Positions 1-5,882 of a stretch of DNA of 6,082 nucleotides are shown in pieces. The DNA is from Flavobacteriales bacterium. Its GTDB lineage: Bacteria > Bacteroidota > Bacteroidia > Flavobacteriales_D > Crocinitomicaceae. Position numbers and translations under genes: made by a program. The notes beneath the pieces are model-generated. The model saw nothing but the letters and a program-made list of their open reading frames with translations, searched no databases and was not told the DNA's origin. The stretch is from NCBI GenBank assembly GCA_947461185.1, contig CANHJY010000126.1, positions 1 to 6,082 on the forward strand. The letters are read 5' to 3'. Every line of letters begins with the position of its first letter. Position 1 is the stretch's first letter.

Positions 1-43
1 CGAAGTTAATAATTTGGAGAGGAAAAGGGTGTGAATAAGGCAT

Positions 44-70
44 AAAAAAAGGCGAACTAATGCCCGCCTT
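44..70 (-). terminator. Rho-independent terminator after rpmA
   Basis: Read on the minus strand, the stem AAGGCG (70-65) pairs with CGCCTT (54-49) across a 10-base loop, and the run of T continues through 44-48. It starts about 20 bases after the rpmA stop codon, as expected for the end of the rplU-rpmA transcript. On the plus strand the hairpin is not followed by T residues, so it should work in one direction only. Bases 1-43 to its left show no recognisable feature. Confidence 0.85.
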
Positions 71-90
71 CATGAAGATTCTAAAATCAA

Positions 91-357
91 TTATGCCTCT
101 GTAGCAAATGGAACAATAGAAACAAAAGATTTATTGTCTTTTTTCTTTCTAAATGCAACAACACCATCAGACAAAGCATATAAAGTATGATCCTTACCAA
201 TTCCTACATTATCTCCTGGGTGATGTTGGGTTCCTCTTTGACGTACAATAATGTTTCCAGCAATTGCAGCTTGTCCACCAAAAATCTTAACCCCAAGTCT
301 CTTACTGTGAGACTCGCGACCGTTTTTCGAACTACCGACTCCTTTCTTGTGTGCCAT
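91..357 (-). CDS. rpmA: 50S ribosomal protein L27
   Basis: Encodes the 88-residue bacterial L27, a large-subunit protein whose N-terminal tail reaches toward the peptidyl transferase centre. The sequence opens with [20 protein letters not shown] and continues with the conserved GGQ, a [10 protein letters not shown] segment and [17 protein letters not shown], all family signatures. The length is normal and the ATG start puts the family's MAHKK at the N-terminus. There is no N-terminal extension of the kind that Firmicutes cleave with the Prp protease, so the protein should be active as made apart from possible Met removal. It lies 36 bases after rplU on the same strand, the usual rplU-rpmA pair, and is followed by a clear terminator. 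No separate promoter was seen in the 36-base gap, so it is probably co-transcribed with rplU. Identification is secure. Confidence 0.98.
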   Translation of the reverse strand: MAHKKGVGSSKNGRESHSKRLGVKIFGGQAAIAGNIIVRQRGTQHHPGDNVGIGKDHTLYALSDGVVAFRKKKDNKSFVSIVPFATEA

Positions 358-393
358 TTTATTATAGATTTAATCCCGAGGGAAAAATTAATA

Positions 394-705
394 TTAAAGT
401 TTAATATCTGTTATACTCAATGCTGTAAAAGATTGACGATGACCGTTTTTCTTCACGTAACCTTTACGACGTTTCTTTCTAAAAACAATTACTTTGTCAC
501 CTTTAACATGACCAGTAACTTCTGCGGTGACACTTGCACCGGATATAGCTGGGGCGCCAACTTGAATCTTGCCATCCTTTTCTGCCAAAAGAACTTTGTC
601 AAAATTAACTTTTGACCCAATTTCTGATGACAAACGGTGCACATAGATTTTTTGGTCTTTTTGCACTTTAAATTGCTGCCCTGCTATTTCTACAATTGCG
701 TACAT
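394..705 (-). CDS. rplU: 50S ribosomal protein L21
   Basis: Encodes the 103-residue L21, a small beta-barrel protein that binds 23S rRNA in the large subunit. The start [14 protein letters not shown] is the family's conserved N-terminal strand. The C-terminal part carries the basic RNA-binding signature [17 protein letters not shown] (about residues 75-91), followed by the usual short tail with an I-T-D-I element. Length matches the family. The ATG at 705 is the only sensible start because residues 1-10 are already conserved. It is the first gene of the rplU-rpmA unit. A strong Bacteroidota-type promoter sits just upstream, giving a predicted leader of only about 30 bases, too short for an elaborate ribosomal-protein leader. 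There is no Shine-Dalgarno sequence; the leader is A/T rich, which is normal for this phylum. Identification is secure. Confidence 0.98.
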   Translation of the reverse strand: MYAIVEIAGQQFKVQKDQKIYVHRLSSEIGSKVNFDKVLLAEKDGKIQVGAPAISGASVTAEVTGHVKGDKVIVFRKKRRKGYVKKNGHRQSFTALSITDIKL

Positions 706-743
706 ATAGCTATTATTTAATGAATAAAATTAAAAATGGACGA

Positions 744-773
744 CAAAGTTAGTGAAAAATCCGGATCATACAA
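744..773 (-). promoter_or_regulatory. Bacteroidota sigma-A promoter of rplU-rpmA
   Basis: On the minus strand a TTG (773-771) is followed after exactly 19 bases by TAACTTTG (751-744). This is a perfect match to the Bacteroidota housekeeping promoter (-33 TTG, spacer near 19, -7 TAnnTTTG). Transcription would start near 737-740, about 32-35 bases before the rplU ATG. The -33 element begins only 12 bases after the stop codon of the upstream transporter gene. Start-site placement is an inference from the consensus. Confidence 0.8.
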
Positions 774-785
774 GAAACCAAGTGA

Positions 786-1709
786 TTATTTTATTGCAGT
801 GTACTTCGCTTTGATGGAATCCCAAAGATTTATAAAAAATACACCAAATAATACAATGAGCATTGATCCTATTTGCCAAAAAGAAAGTGTTTCCTTGAAA
901 AATAACCCAATTGATACTGCGACTACCGGAATGAAATAGGTAACGCTGCTCGCGAATACTGTGGATGAATTTTTAATAAGCTCATTGAAAAGGATAACCG
1001 CTAACGCTGTGCCAAGTATGGAGAGAATTCCAATAAATACCAAGCCGTTTAATGCATTTGGATTGTCTTGAAGCGTCAAATGCGTGTTAGTTGAGAAAAT
1101 GGCAATAATCGACGGGATGAGCAATAGGAAAAAGGCTAAAGAAGATACCTCTATGGCTTTCAGATTAGAAAGTTTGTATTTTATAGTGTTCACACTGATT
1201 GCATACAGGAGTGTGGCTATTAATATTGCTGCGATATGTGTCCAGTTTCCGGTTAATGCTACCTGACTTCCTGAATACATGAGAAGGAATATCCCAATTG
1301 TGCCAATAAACATCCCGATAATTTGCGATTTACCAAGTTTATTTCCAAAAACAATGAAGCCGATGATCACTGTGAAAATTGGGGTGAAACTATTGAGCAT
1401 TCCTGCAAATCCAGATGTCAATCCAGTTTGAGCAAATGGGAATAAAAACGCAGGTATAAAATTTCCAGAAACCCCGACTATTAGAACGCCAGATAGTATT
1501 TTTTTGTCTTTTATTTTTTTTAACGCTTTAAAAGCGAAAGGGCTCAAAACTAATGCTGCTATAAGCATTCTTAGAGCGCCTACTTGCTCGAAGGAAAAAA
1601 TCTTTTCATTATTTGAGGTATACATACCCTTATTCATAAGGATGAATGAACTACCCCAAATCAGAGAGAGTAGGATGAGTAAGATCCAGTTTTTAAATTC
1701 TTTGAACAT
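786..1709 (-). CDS. EamA/DMT-family transporter (ten-helix permease)
   Basis: Encodes a 307-residue inner membrane protein of the drug/metabolite transporter superfamily, EamA type. About ten hydrophobic helices can be seen (roughly residues 8-26, 43-62, 71-94, 100-122, 127-147, 157-175, 185-205, 222-244, 252-272, 277-296). They form two five-helix repeats, the normal EamA duplication. Family features include WGSSF near residue 18, LNSFTPIFT (105-113) with a following G-rich helix ending repeat one, and the matching segment from SSVTYFIPV (254-262) through FFKE to GVFFIN in repeat two. The substrate cannot be told from sequence; relatives export amino acids, metabolites or drugs. I chose the ATG at 1709. 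The frame extends to a TTG at 1721, but that codon lies inside a -7-like element and adds only MPKK. The gene is divergent from mraZ and has no clear terminator before the rplU promoter, so some read-through into rplU is possible. Confidence 0.9.
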   Translation of the reverse strand: MFKEFKNWILLILLSLIWGSSFILMNKGMYTSNNEKIFSFEQVGALRMLIAALVLSPFAFKALKKIKDKKILSGVLIVGVSGNFIPAFLFPFAQTGLTSGFAGMLNSFTPIFTVIIGFIVFGNKLGKSQIIGMFIGTIGIFLLMYSGSQVALTGNWTHIAAILIATLLYAISVNTIKYKLSNLKAIEVSSLAFFLLLIPSIIAIFSTNTHLTLQDNPNALNGLVFIGILSILGTALAVILFNELIKNSSTVFASSVTYFIPVVAVSIGLFFKETLSFWQIGSMLIVLFGVFFINLWDSIKAKYTAIK

Positions 1710-1718
1710 TTTCTTGGG

Positions 1719-1726
1719 CAAATCTA
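1719..1726 (-). promoter_or_regulatory. Possible -7 element for the EamA transporter gene
   Basis: TAGATTTG on the minus strand matches the Bacteroidota -7 consensus TAnnTTTG exactly, ten bases before the ATG at 1709. No TTG is present 17-23 bases further upstream, so only half of the promoter is visible. If it is used, the mRNA leader would be only a few bases long. An eight-base A/T-rich match can arise by chance, so this is a weak call. Confidence 0.3.
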
Positions 1727-1828
1727 GTAATTAAATATCGGCATAAGTTGATTGGAAAGTTTTATGTCTCATTTTATTTAAAGCTAGAAATGGATGTTAA
1801 TATGTATTCTTAATTCGTTTTAAGATTT

Positions 1829-1848
1829 AAATTCCCACAAATACCCAC
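1829..1848 (-). promoter_or_regulatory. Distal MraZ-box pair, minus orientation
   Basis: On the minus strand two consecutive 10-base units are seen, GTGGGTATTT (1848-1839) and GTGGGAATTT (1838-1829), which differ at one position. They contain TGGGN, five bases, TGGGN, the spacing and sequence reported for MraZ binding sites in Escherichia coli (TGGGN repeats with 5-base spacers). The pair lies 14 bases upstream of the -33 element of the candidate mraZ promoter and points toward the transporter gene. Binding by MraZ is inferred from the motif and from the neighbouring mraZ gene. Confidence 0.6.
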
Positions 1849-1862
1849 ATCCTTTATTTCTA

Positions 1863-1893
1863 TTGGTAAATAGGCTATTTATGCATAAATTTA
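1863..1893 (+). promoter_or_regulatory. Candidate promoter of the mraZ operon
   Basis: TTG (1863-1865), a 20-base spacer and TAAATTTA (1886-1893) give a -33/-7 pair that misses the Bacteroidota consensus TAnnTTTG only at the last base. Transcription would begin near 1897-1900, leaving a leader of about 105 bases that contains the proximal MraZ boxes. The -7 element is overlapped by inverted repeats, which would suit a regulated promoter. In a region this A/T rich a chance match is possible, and no better candidate was found closer to mraZ. Confidence 0.4.
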
Positions 1894-1899
1894 AATAGC
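1874..1899. repeat. Nested palindrome and inverted repeat over the candidate mraZ promoter
   Basis: GCTATTTA (1874-1881) is repeated inverted as TAAATAGC (1892-1899) with a 10-base gap. Overlapping it is a perfect 14-base palindrome ATTTATGCATAAAT (1877-1890). The two symmetries have different centres, so the segment has two possible dyads. It could be an operator for a dimeric regulator or a weak cruciform; it is too A/T rich and lacks the T run expected of a terminator. Confidence 0.5.
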
Positions 1900-1954
1900 A
1901 GAATGAAACCATTTAACACTTTATTCGTTAGAATTTATTAACAAAATAAAACTT

Positions 1955-1974
1955 GTGGTAAAAAGTGGTAAAAA
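1955..1974 (+). promoter_or_regulatory. Proximal MraZ-box pair (tandem 10-base repeat)
   Basis: GTGGTAAAAA occurs twice in exact tandem (1955-1964 and 1965-1974), 29 bases before the mraZ ATG. The 10-base period puts both GTGG cores on one face of the helix. This is the arrangement of MraZ operators, which lie just upstream of mraZ in other bacteria, with TGGTA here in place of TGGGN. MraZ binding is inferred from position and motif. The second copy supplies a GTG that opens the mraZ frame and could mislead start prediction. Confidence 0.7.
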
Positions 1975-2003
1975 AACCATTATTTTTACCCATTATTAGC
2001 GTC

Positions 2004-2462
2004 ATGGCAGGCTTAGTTGGAGAATTTGAAGTAAGGCTCGACTCGAAAGGTCGGTTTTTGTTTCCGTCAGGATTACGGAAGCAATTGCCTGTTTCATCTC
2101 AACGAGATTTCATGTTGAATAAAGGGTTTGAAGATTGTCTCACACTTTATCCGCTTCCAGATTGGGAGCGAATTAGTGATAAGCTTTCTAAAATGAATCT
2201 CTTTAAGCCAAAGAATAGGATGTTTTATCGCTTGTTTCATCAAGGGGCAAAGCAAATTTCTTTGGATAACGCAGCTCGTATACTTGTTCCTGTTACCCAC
2301 ATGCTGCGTGTGGGGCTTGATCAAGATGTGATGCTTATTGCGTACAACGACAGAATTGAAATCTGGGATAAAGCCAAGTACTTCGAAATGATCGAAGACA
2401 ACATGACCGATTTCGCTGATTTGGCGGATGAAGTAATGGGTGATATTAATGATGGAGAATAA
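2004..2462 (+). CDS. mraZ: Transcriptional regulator MraZ
   Basis: Encodes a 152-residue MraZ, the ring-forming DNA-binding protein that heads the dcw cluster and controls its transcription; it represses the cluster in Escherichia coli and activates it in mycoplasmas. Two swapped-hairpin AbrB-like (MraZ) domains are visible, each with the signature DxxxR: D13-S-K-G-R17 in LDSKGRFLFP and D88-N-A-A-R92 in LDNAARILVP. The family's first residues are normally a few amino acids before the first domain, which fits the ATG at 2004 (MAGLVGEFEVRLD). The frame is also open from a GTG at 1965, but that codon is part of the MraZ-box repeat and would add 13 residues unlike family members. There is no Shine-Dalgarno sequence. 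The acidic C-terminal tail (about 130-152) varies in the family. The 3' end overlaps the start of rsmH. It probably regulates itself through the GTGG boxes upstream. Confidence 0.95.
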   Translation: MAGLVGEFEVRLDSKGRFLFPSGLRKQLPVSSQRDFMLNKGFEDCLTLYPLPDWERISDKLSKMNLFKPKNRMFYRLFHQGAKQISLDNAARILVPVTHMLRVGLDQDVMLIAYNDRIEIWDKAKYFEMIEDNMTDFADLADEVMGDINDGE

Positions 2463-3366
2463 AACTGTTTACCATAATCCCGTAATGCTCAATGAATGCC
2501 TTGATGGATTGGCAATTGATCCTAATGGAATATATATCGATGTTACCTTTGGTGGTGGTGGACATTCAAAAGCCATTTTTTCAAGGTTAAATAGTAAAGG
2601 GCAATTAATCGCTTTCGACCAGGATCCTGAAGCAAAAGAGAATGCATGGAAAGCACCCAATTTTCATTTTATTCCTTCAAATTTCTCTTTTTTAAAAAAT
2701 CAATTAAGACAATTAGGAATTAGCCAAGTTGATGGTATACTGGCTGATTTAGGTGTTTCATCACATCAATTTGATGCCGATTATAGGGGTTTTTCAATAC
2801 GTTATGACGCGCCTTTAGATATGCGTATGAACACCAATGCGACTATCAGCGCTTTGGATGTGGTTAATGAATATCCTGAACAAGAACTCGCTCTTGTTTT
2901 GAAAAAGTATGGTGAACTTAAGAATGCCTTTAAAGTAGCAGCAAAAATTGCGCAATATAGGTCTTCAAAAAAAATAGAATCCACAAGTGAGTTGATGAGT
3001 GTAGTGGAGTCATGTGCCCCAAAACTCAAGCAAAATAAATTTTATGCGCTGCTTTTTCAAGCAATACGAATGGAGGTTAATAAAGAGCTTGAGGTGCTGT
3101 CAGATTTTTTAATTCAAACCGCTGATTGCTTGAAGCCCGGAGGTCGCTTAGTGGTTATTTCATACCACTCACTTGAGGATAGATTGGTTAAAAATTTCAT
3201 GAAAAGAGGATCGTTGAATGGGGAAATAACAAAGGACTTTTTTGGTAATGTATTAAAGCCATTTACGGAATTGAATAGGCATCCTATTTCGCCTTCAGAG
3301 AAAGAAATTGAATTGAATACCAGATCTAGGAGTGCTAAACTAAGAATTGCTTTTAGAAATGAGTGA
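2449..3366 (+). CDS. rsmH: 16S rRNA (cytosine(1402)-N(4))-methyltransferase RsmH
   Basis: Encodes a 305-residue SAM-dependent methyltransferase (also called MraW) that places the N4-methyl group on C1402 of 16S rRNA in the decoding centre. The order of motifs is canonical: YHNPVML (8-14), the SAM-binding loop DVTFGGGGHS (31-40), the acidic FDQDP (56-60), LADLGVSSHQFD (98-109), the RGFSIRYDAPLDMRM segment (113-127), ALLFQAIRMEVN (200-211), VISYHSLEDRLVK (236-248) and C-terminal RSRSAKLRIA (292-301). The helical insert between about 130 and 210 is the substrate-recognition domain. Length is normal. Starts are possible at GTG 2440, ATG 2449 or ATG 2452; I use 2449, and 2452 is equally plausible. 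Either one overlaps the mraZ end (14 or 11 bases), which suggests translational coupling. The 3' end overlaps the ftsL-like gene. Confidence 0.96.
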   Translation: MMENKTVYHNPVMLNECLDGLAIDPNGIYIDVTFGGGGHSKAIFSRLNSKGQLIAFDQDPEAKENAWKAPNFHFIPSNFSFLKNQLRQLGISQVDGILADLGVSSHQFDADYRGFSIRYDAPLDMRMNTNATISALDVVNEYPEQELALVLKKYGELKNAFKVAAKIAQYRSSKKIESTSELMSVVESCAPKLKQNKFYALLFQAIRMEVNKELEVLSDFLIQTADCLKPGGRLVVISYHSLEDRLVKNFMKRGSLNGEITKDFFGNVLKPFTELNRHPISPSEKEIELNTRSRSAKLRIAFRNE

Positions 3367-3790
3367 TAATATATACATAGAGAAGGAGGAATTGGAAAAG
3401 CTTAAGAAGAAGGAAGGGCAAAAAACTAAAAAGCCCAAATCTTCGAAGCCTACATCTCAACCAACTGCCGTAGCTCAAATTTTGAACGGTGATTTCTTGA
3501 CCAAAGAATTTGTCCTCAATAACTTGAGTTTTATTTTCTTCATAATGTTTTTGTTGCTTTTGGTCATTGGTAAAGGATATTATGGAAAGCAGCTCACGAA
3601 AGATGTGGAAAAAACGCAAGGAAAGGTGGATGAGCTCATGGCGGATTATGTGGAGTCTAAAGCAAAATTGGAAGAGGAAACAAGACGTTTTAAACTGGTT
3701 GATAAACTCGGTGAAGTGGGGTTAGAGGAATCAGAAAATAACACCAAAGTAATTAGAATAAAAAGTAATACAATTAATAATGACAACTAG
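3359..3790 (+). CDS. ftsL: FtsL-like cell division protein
   Basis: Encodes a 143-residue bitopic membrane protein, assigned as FtsL from its position between rsmH and ftsI and from its architecture rather than from strong motifs. Residues 1-50 form a charged cytoplasmic tail that is rich in Lys/Glu (IEKEELEKLKKKEG) and then Lys/Pro/Ser (20-36), probably disordered. Residues about 53-74 form one strongly hydrophobic helix. Residues about 78-112 are a heptad-like charged periplasmic segment that should form a coiled coil, and the end has LGEVGLEES followed by a short tail. FtsL normally pairs with FtsB and FtsQ to activate FtsW/FtsI septal synthesis. Start is the ATG at 3359, overlapping the rsmH stop by 8 bases; a TTG 12 bases upstream is less likely. 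The 3' end overlaps ftsI by 11 bases. The family diverges strongly, so function rests mainly on context. Confidence 0.8.
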   Translation: MSDNIYIEKEELEKLKKKEGQKTKKPKSSKPTSQPTAVAQILNGDFLTKEFVLNNLSFIFFIMFLLLLVIGKGYYGKQLTKDVEKTQGKVDELMADYVESKAKLEEETRRFKLVDKLGEVGLEESENNTKVIRIKSNTINNDN

Positions 3791-5882
3791 AAAGGATGTT
3801 TTCTGGAAAGCATATTTGATTTACTTCCTTTTTTTAGTAATCATGATAACTGTAATTGTGAAAACAGTGATGATTCAAATGGAAGGGAGGAAAGATCTTT
3901 TTTCTAGCACTGATGAAAGATTGCCAATTCGTAAAGTAGAGAGAATACCTAGACGTGGCGAAATTTTGGATGCGAATTTTACTCCACTGGTTACCACAGT
4001 TACATTTTATGACATTCATATGGATGCAACAGTGCCTTCTCAAAAGGTTTTTGATGCTGAAGTGTCTGATTTAGCTAAAGGTCTTGCAAACCTCTATCCT
4101 GAAAAAACTGCCAAGGAATATGAATTAATGATTAGAACGGCTAGAAAAAGGGAAAATCGTTATTTGCTAATTAGAAGTAAGGTGACTAATGAGGAAAGAA
4201 AAAATATTCAAAAGTTGCCCATTTTTAGACTAGGAAGGCTTAAAGGAGGGATAATTGATACAGATGAAAAGCTCATTAGAAAGTTCCCACATGGAAATAT
4301 GATGAGAAGAACTTTGGGATATTACCGCAATAACAAGGATGGTGAATTAAGGGTTGGAATTGAAGGTGCTTACAACGAATATCTTGCTGGGGAAAATGGA
4401 ATTGAAATGGAGCAAAAAATTGCTACTGGTTGGCGCAAAACAGGTCAAATTGTTAAGGAGGCAGTTGAAGGAGCCGATGTTATAACTTCTATTGATAAAG
4501 GAATTCAAGAAGTTGCAGATTCCGAATTAGAAAGGCAACTTAGAGCTCAAGGTGCGAAAAAAGGATGTGTTGTAGTAATGGACGTTAAAACGGGTTTTGT
4601 AAAAGCAATCTCGAATTTGACAATCAATGAAGAAGGTAATTATGTTGAAGAACTCAATTACGCAATCGGTCGCAAAGAAGTTCCTGGGTCAACATTTAAG
4701 CTTGCCTCTTTAATGGCGGCATTAGAGGATGAAAAAATTACCCTTACGGATACGGTTAATGCATACGGAAAATATAAATTCTATAATATTGAAATTAAGG
4801 ATGCCTATGAACCTGGTTATGGCAAAATTACAATTCAGAGGGCGTTTGAGAAGTCTTCAAATGTTATTTCCCAAGTAATACATAATGCTTATCGCAAAGA
4901 GCCGGAACAATTTGTTAAAAGACTGGAACAATTTGGACTTACGGAGTCTTTAGGAATTGAATTAGTCGGGGAACCAACACCTACTGTTTATAAACCAGGT
5001 TCTTCTAATTGGTACGGTACATCGTTAGCTTCAATGGCAATTGGATATGAGGTTCAACAAACCCCACTTCAAACTTTAGCATTCTTTAATGCCGTTGCCA
5101 ATAATGGGAAATTTGTAAGACCACTTTTTGTTAAGGAAATTAGACGAAGTGGTGAGGTTATTAAGTCTTTCGAACCCTATGTCATAAAAGAAAAAATTTG
5201 TTCTGATAAAACCCTAGCACTTTTGAAAGGATGCTTAGAAGGGGTAATGAAAAACGGTGGTACAGGCTCTGAATTAACTTCATCACAATTCACTATTGCT
5301 GGTAAAACAGGAACAGCTGAAATACTATCGGATAACAATAAGTATGGTGGGAAAGGTAAAGAGGTTTATCAGGCGTCTTTTGTTGGATATTTTCCAGCTA
5401 ATGAACCCATATATTCTTGCATAGTCGTTATTTCTGCTCCCTCCAAGGATATTTATGGAGCTAAAGTGTCGGGAACCGTTTTTGCGGCCATTGCTAATAA
5501 AGTATTTGCCTCTAAACTGAAATATCATGCAGCAATAAATGAATCAAAATATAAAGTGCTTAGTATTCCACAAGTTTTGAATGGTAACAAATATGACTTT
5601 ATAAACGCATTCGATTTCCTCGGTGTTAAGTACGCAATAACAGAGGATGATGAATGGCTAAAACCTGTTGTTGATTCTACAAAAGTTACCCTTAAAAGAA
5701 AGGAACTTGGTGAAAATACGGTGCCTGATTTAATTGGGCTGACAGCTAAGGATGCAGTTTATATAATTGAGTCTAGGGGAATGGTGGCTCAAATCGCTGG
5801 TTTTGGTAAGGTTGTGAAACAATCAATTCCAGCTGGAACTCAAGTTTATGCAGGTGGATTAATTGAATTGACTTTAAATTGA
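3780..5882 (+). CDS. ftsI: Septal peptidoglycan transpeptidase FtsI (class B PBP with PASTA domain)
   Basis: Encodes a 700-residue class B penicillin-binding protein (PBP3) that cross-links peptidoglycan at the division septum together with FtsW. A nine-residue cytoplasmic tip is followed by one membrane helix (about 10-31). The dimerisation/pedestal domain spans about 55-215, with RRGEILD near 58. The transpeptidase domain spans about 258-575 and keeps all three catalytic motifs: S304-T-F-K307 with the nucleophile serine, S359-S-N361, and K509-T-G511 in AGKTGTAE. Residues about 645-700 form a PASTA domain (TVPDLIGLTAKDAV to IELTLN). Between the two, residues 593-620 look like half of another PASTA unit. 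All active-site residues are present, so the protein should be active and beta-lactam sensitive. The ATG at 3780 overlaps the ftsL stop by 11 bases and is the only ATG before the membrane helix. The final A of the stop codon is the first base of murE. Confidence 0.97.
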   Translation: MTTRKDVFWKAYLIYFLFLVIMITVIVKTVMIQMEGRKDLFSSTDERLPIRKVERIPRRGEILDANFTPLVTTVTFYDIHMDATVPSQKVFDAEVSDLAKGLANLYPEKTAKEYELMIRTARKRENRYLLIRSKVTNEERKNIQKLPIFRLGRLKGGIIDTDEKLIRKFPHGNMMRRTLGYYRNNKDGELRVGIEGAYNEYLAGENGIEMEQKIATGWRKTGQIVKEAVEGADVITSIDKGIQEVADSELERQLRAQGAKKGCVVVMDVKTGFVKAISNLTINEEGNYVEELNYAIGRKEVPGSTFKLASLMAALEDEKITLTDTVNAYGKYKFYNIEIKDAYEPGYGKITIQRAFEKSSNVISQVIHNAYRKEPEQFVKRLEQFGLTESLGIELVGEPTPTVYKPGSSNWYGTSLASMAIGYEVQQTPLQTLAFFNAVANNGKFVRPLFVKEIRRSGEVIKSFEPYVIKEKICSDKTLALLKGCLEGVMKNGGTGSELTSSQFTIAGKTGTAEILSDNNKYGGKGKEVYQASFVGYFPANEPIYSCIVVISAPSKDIYGAKVSGTVFAAIANKVFASKLKYHAAINESKYKVLSIPQVLNGNKYDFINAFDFLGVKYAITEDDEWLKPVVDSTKVTLKRKELGENTVPDLIGLTAKDAVYIIESRGMVAQIAGFGKVVKQSIPAGTQVYAGGLIELTLN

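Noticed and set aside
187..615. Long open frame on the plus strand opposite rplU and rpmA
   Set aside because: It spans two unmistakable ribosomal protein genes on the other strand, has no family resemblance and crosses their intergenic gap. It is a shadow of their codon composition.
712..728. Small A/T-only stem-loop in the rplU leader (TTATT/AATAA), a possible ribosomal protein leader element
   Set aside because: Five A/T pairs are too weak to mean anything, and the predicted leader of about 30 bases is too short for a known autoregulatory structure.
756..768. ATCCGGAT followed by T residues on the minus strand, a possible terminator for the transporter gene
   Set aside because: The palindrome is only eight bases with no loop, so it cannot form a stable hairpin. 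It also lies within the spacer of the rplU promoter.
1965..2003. N-terminal extension of MraZ from the GTG at 1965
   Set aside because: The GTG is the core of the second copy of a perfect tandem operator repeat, and the added 13 residues precede the point where MraZ proteins normally begin. The ATG at 2004 gives the usual length.
3383..3394. Strong Shine-Dalgarno-like AAGGAGGA before a TTG inside the ftsL-like gene
   Set aside because: The bases are in-frame Lys/Glu codons of the charged N-terminal segment, the TTG is in the same frame, and this phylum makes little use of Shine-Dalgarno pairing. Similar AGGAGG stretches occur inside ftsI.
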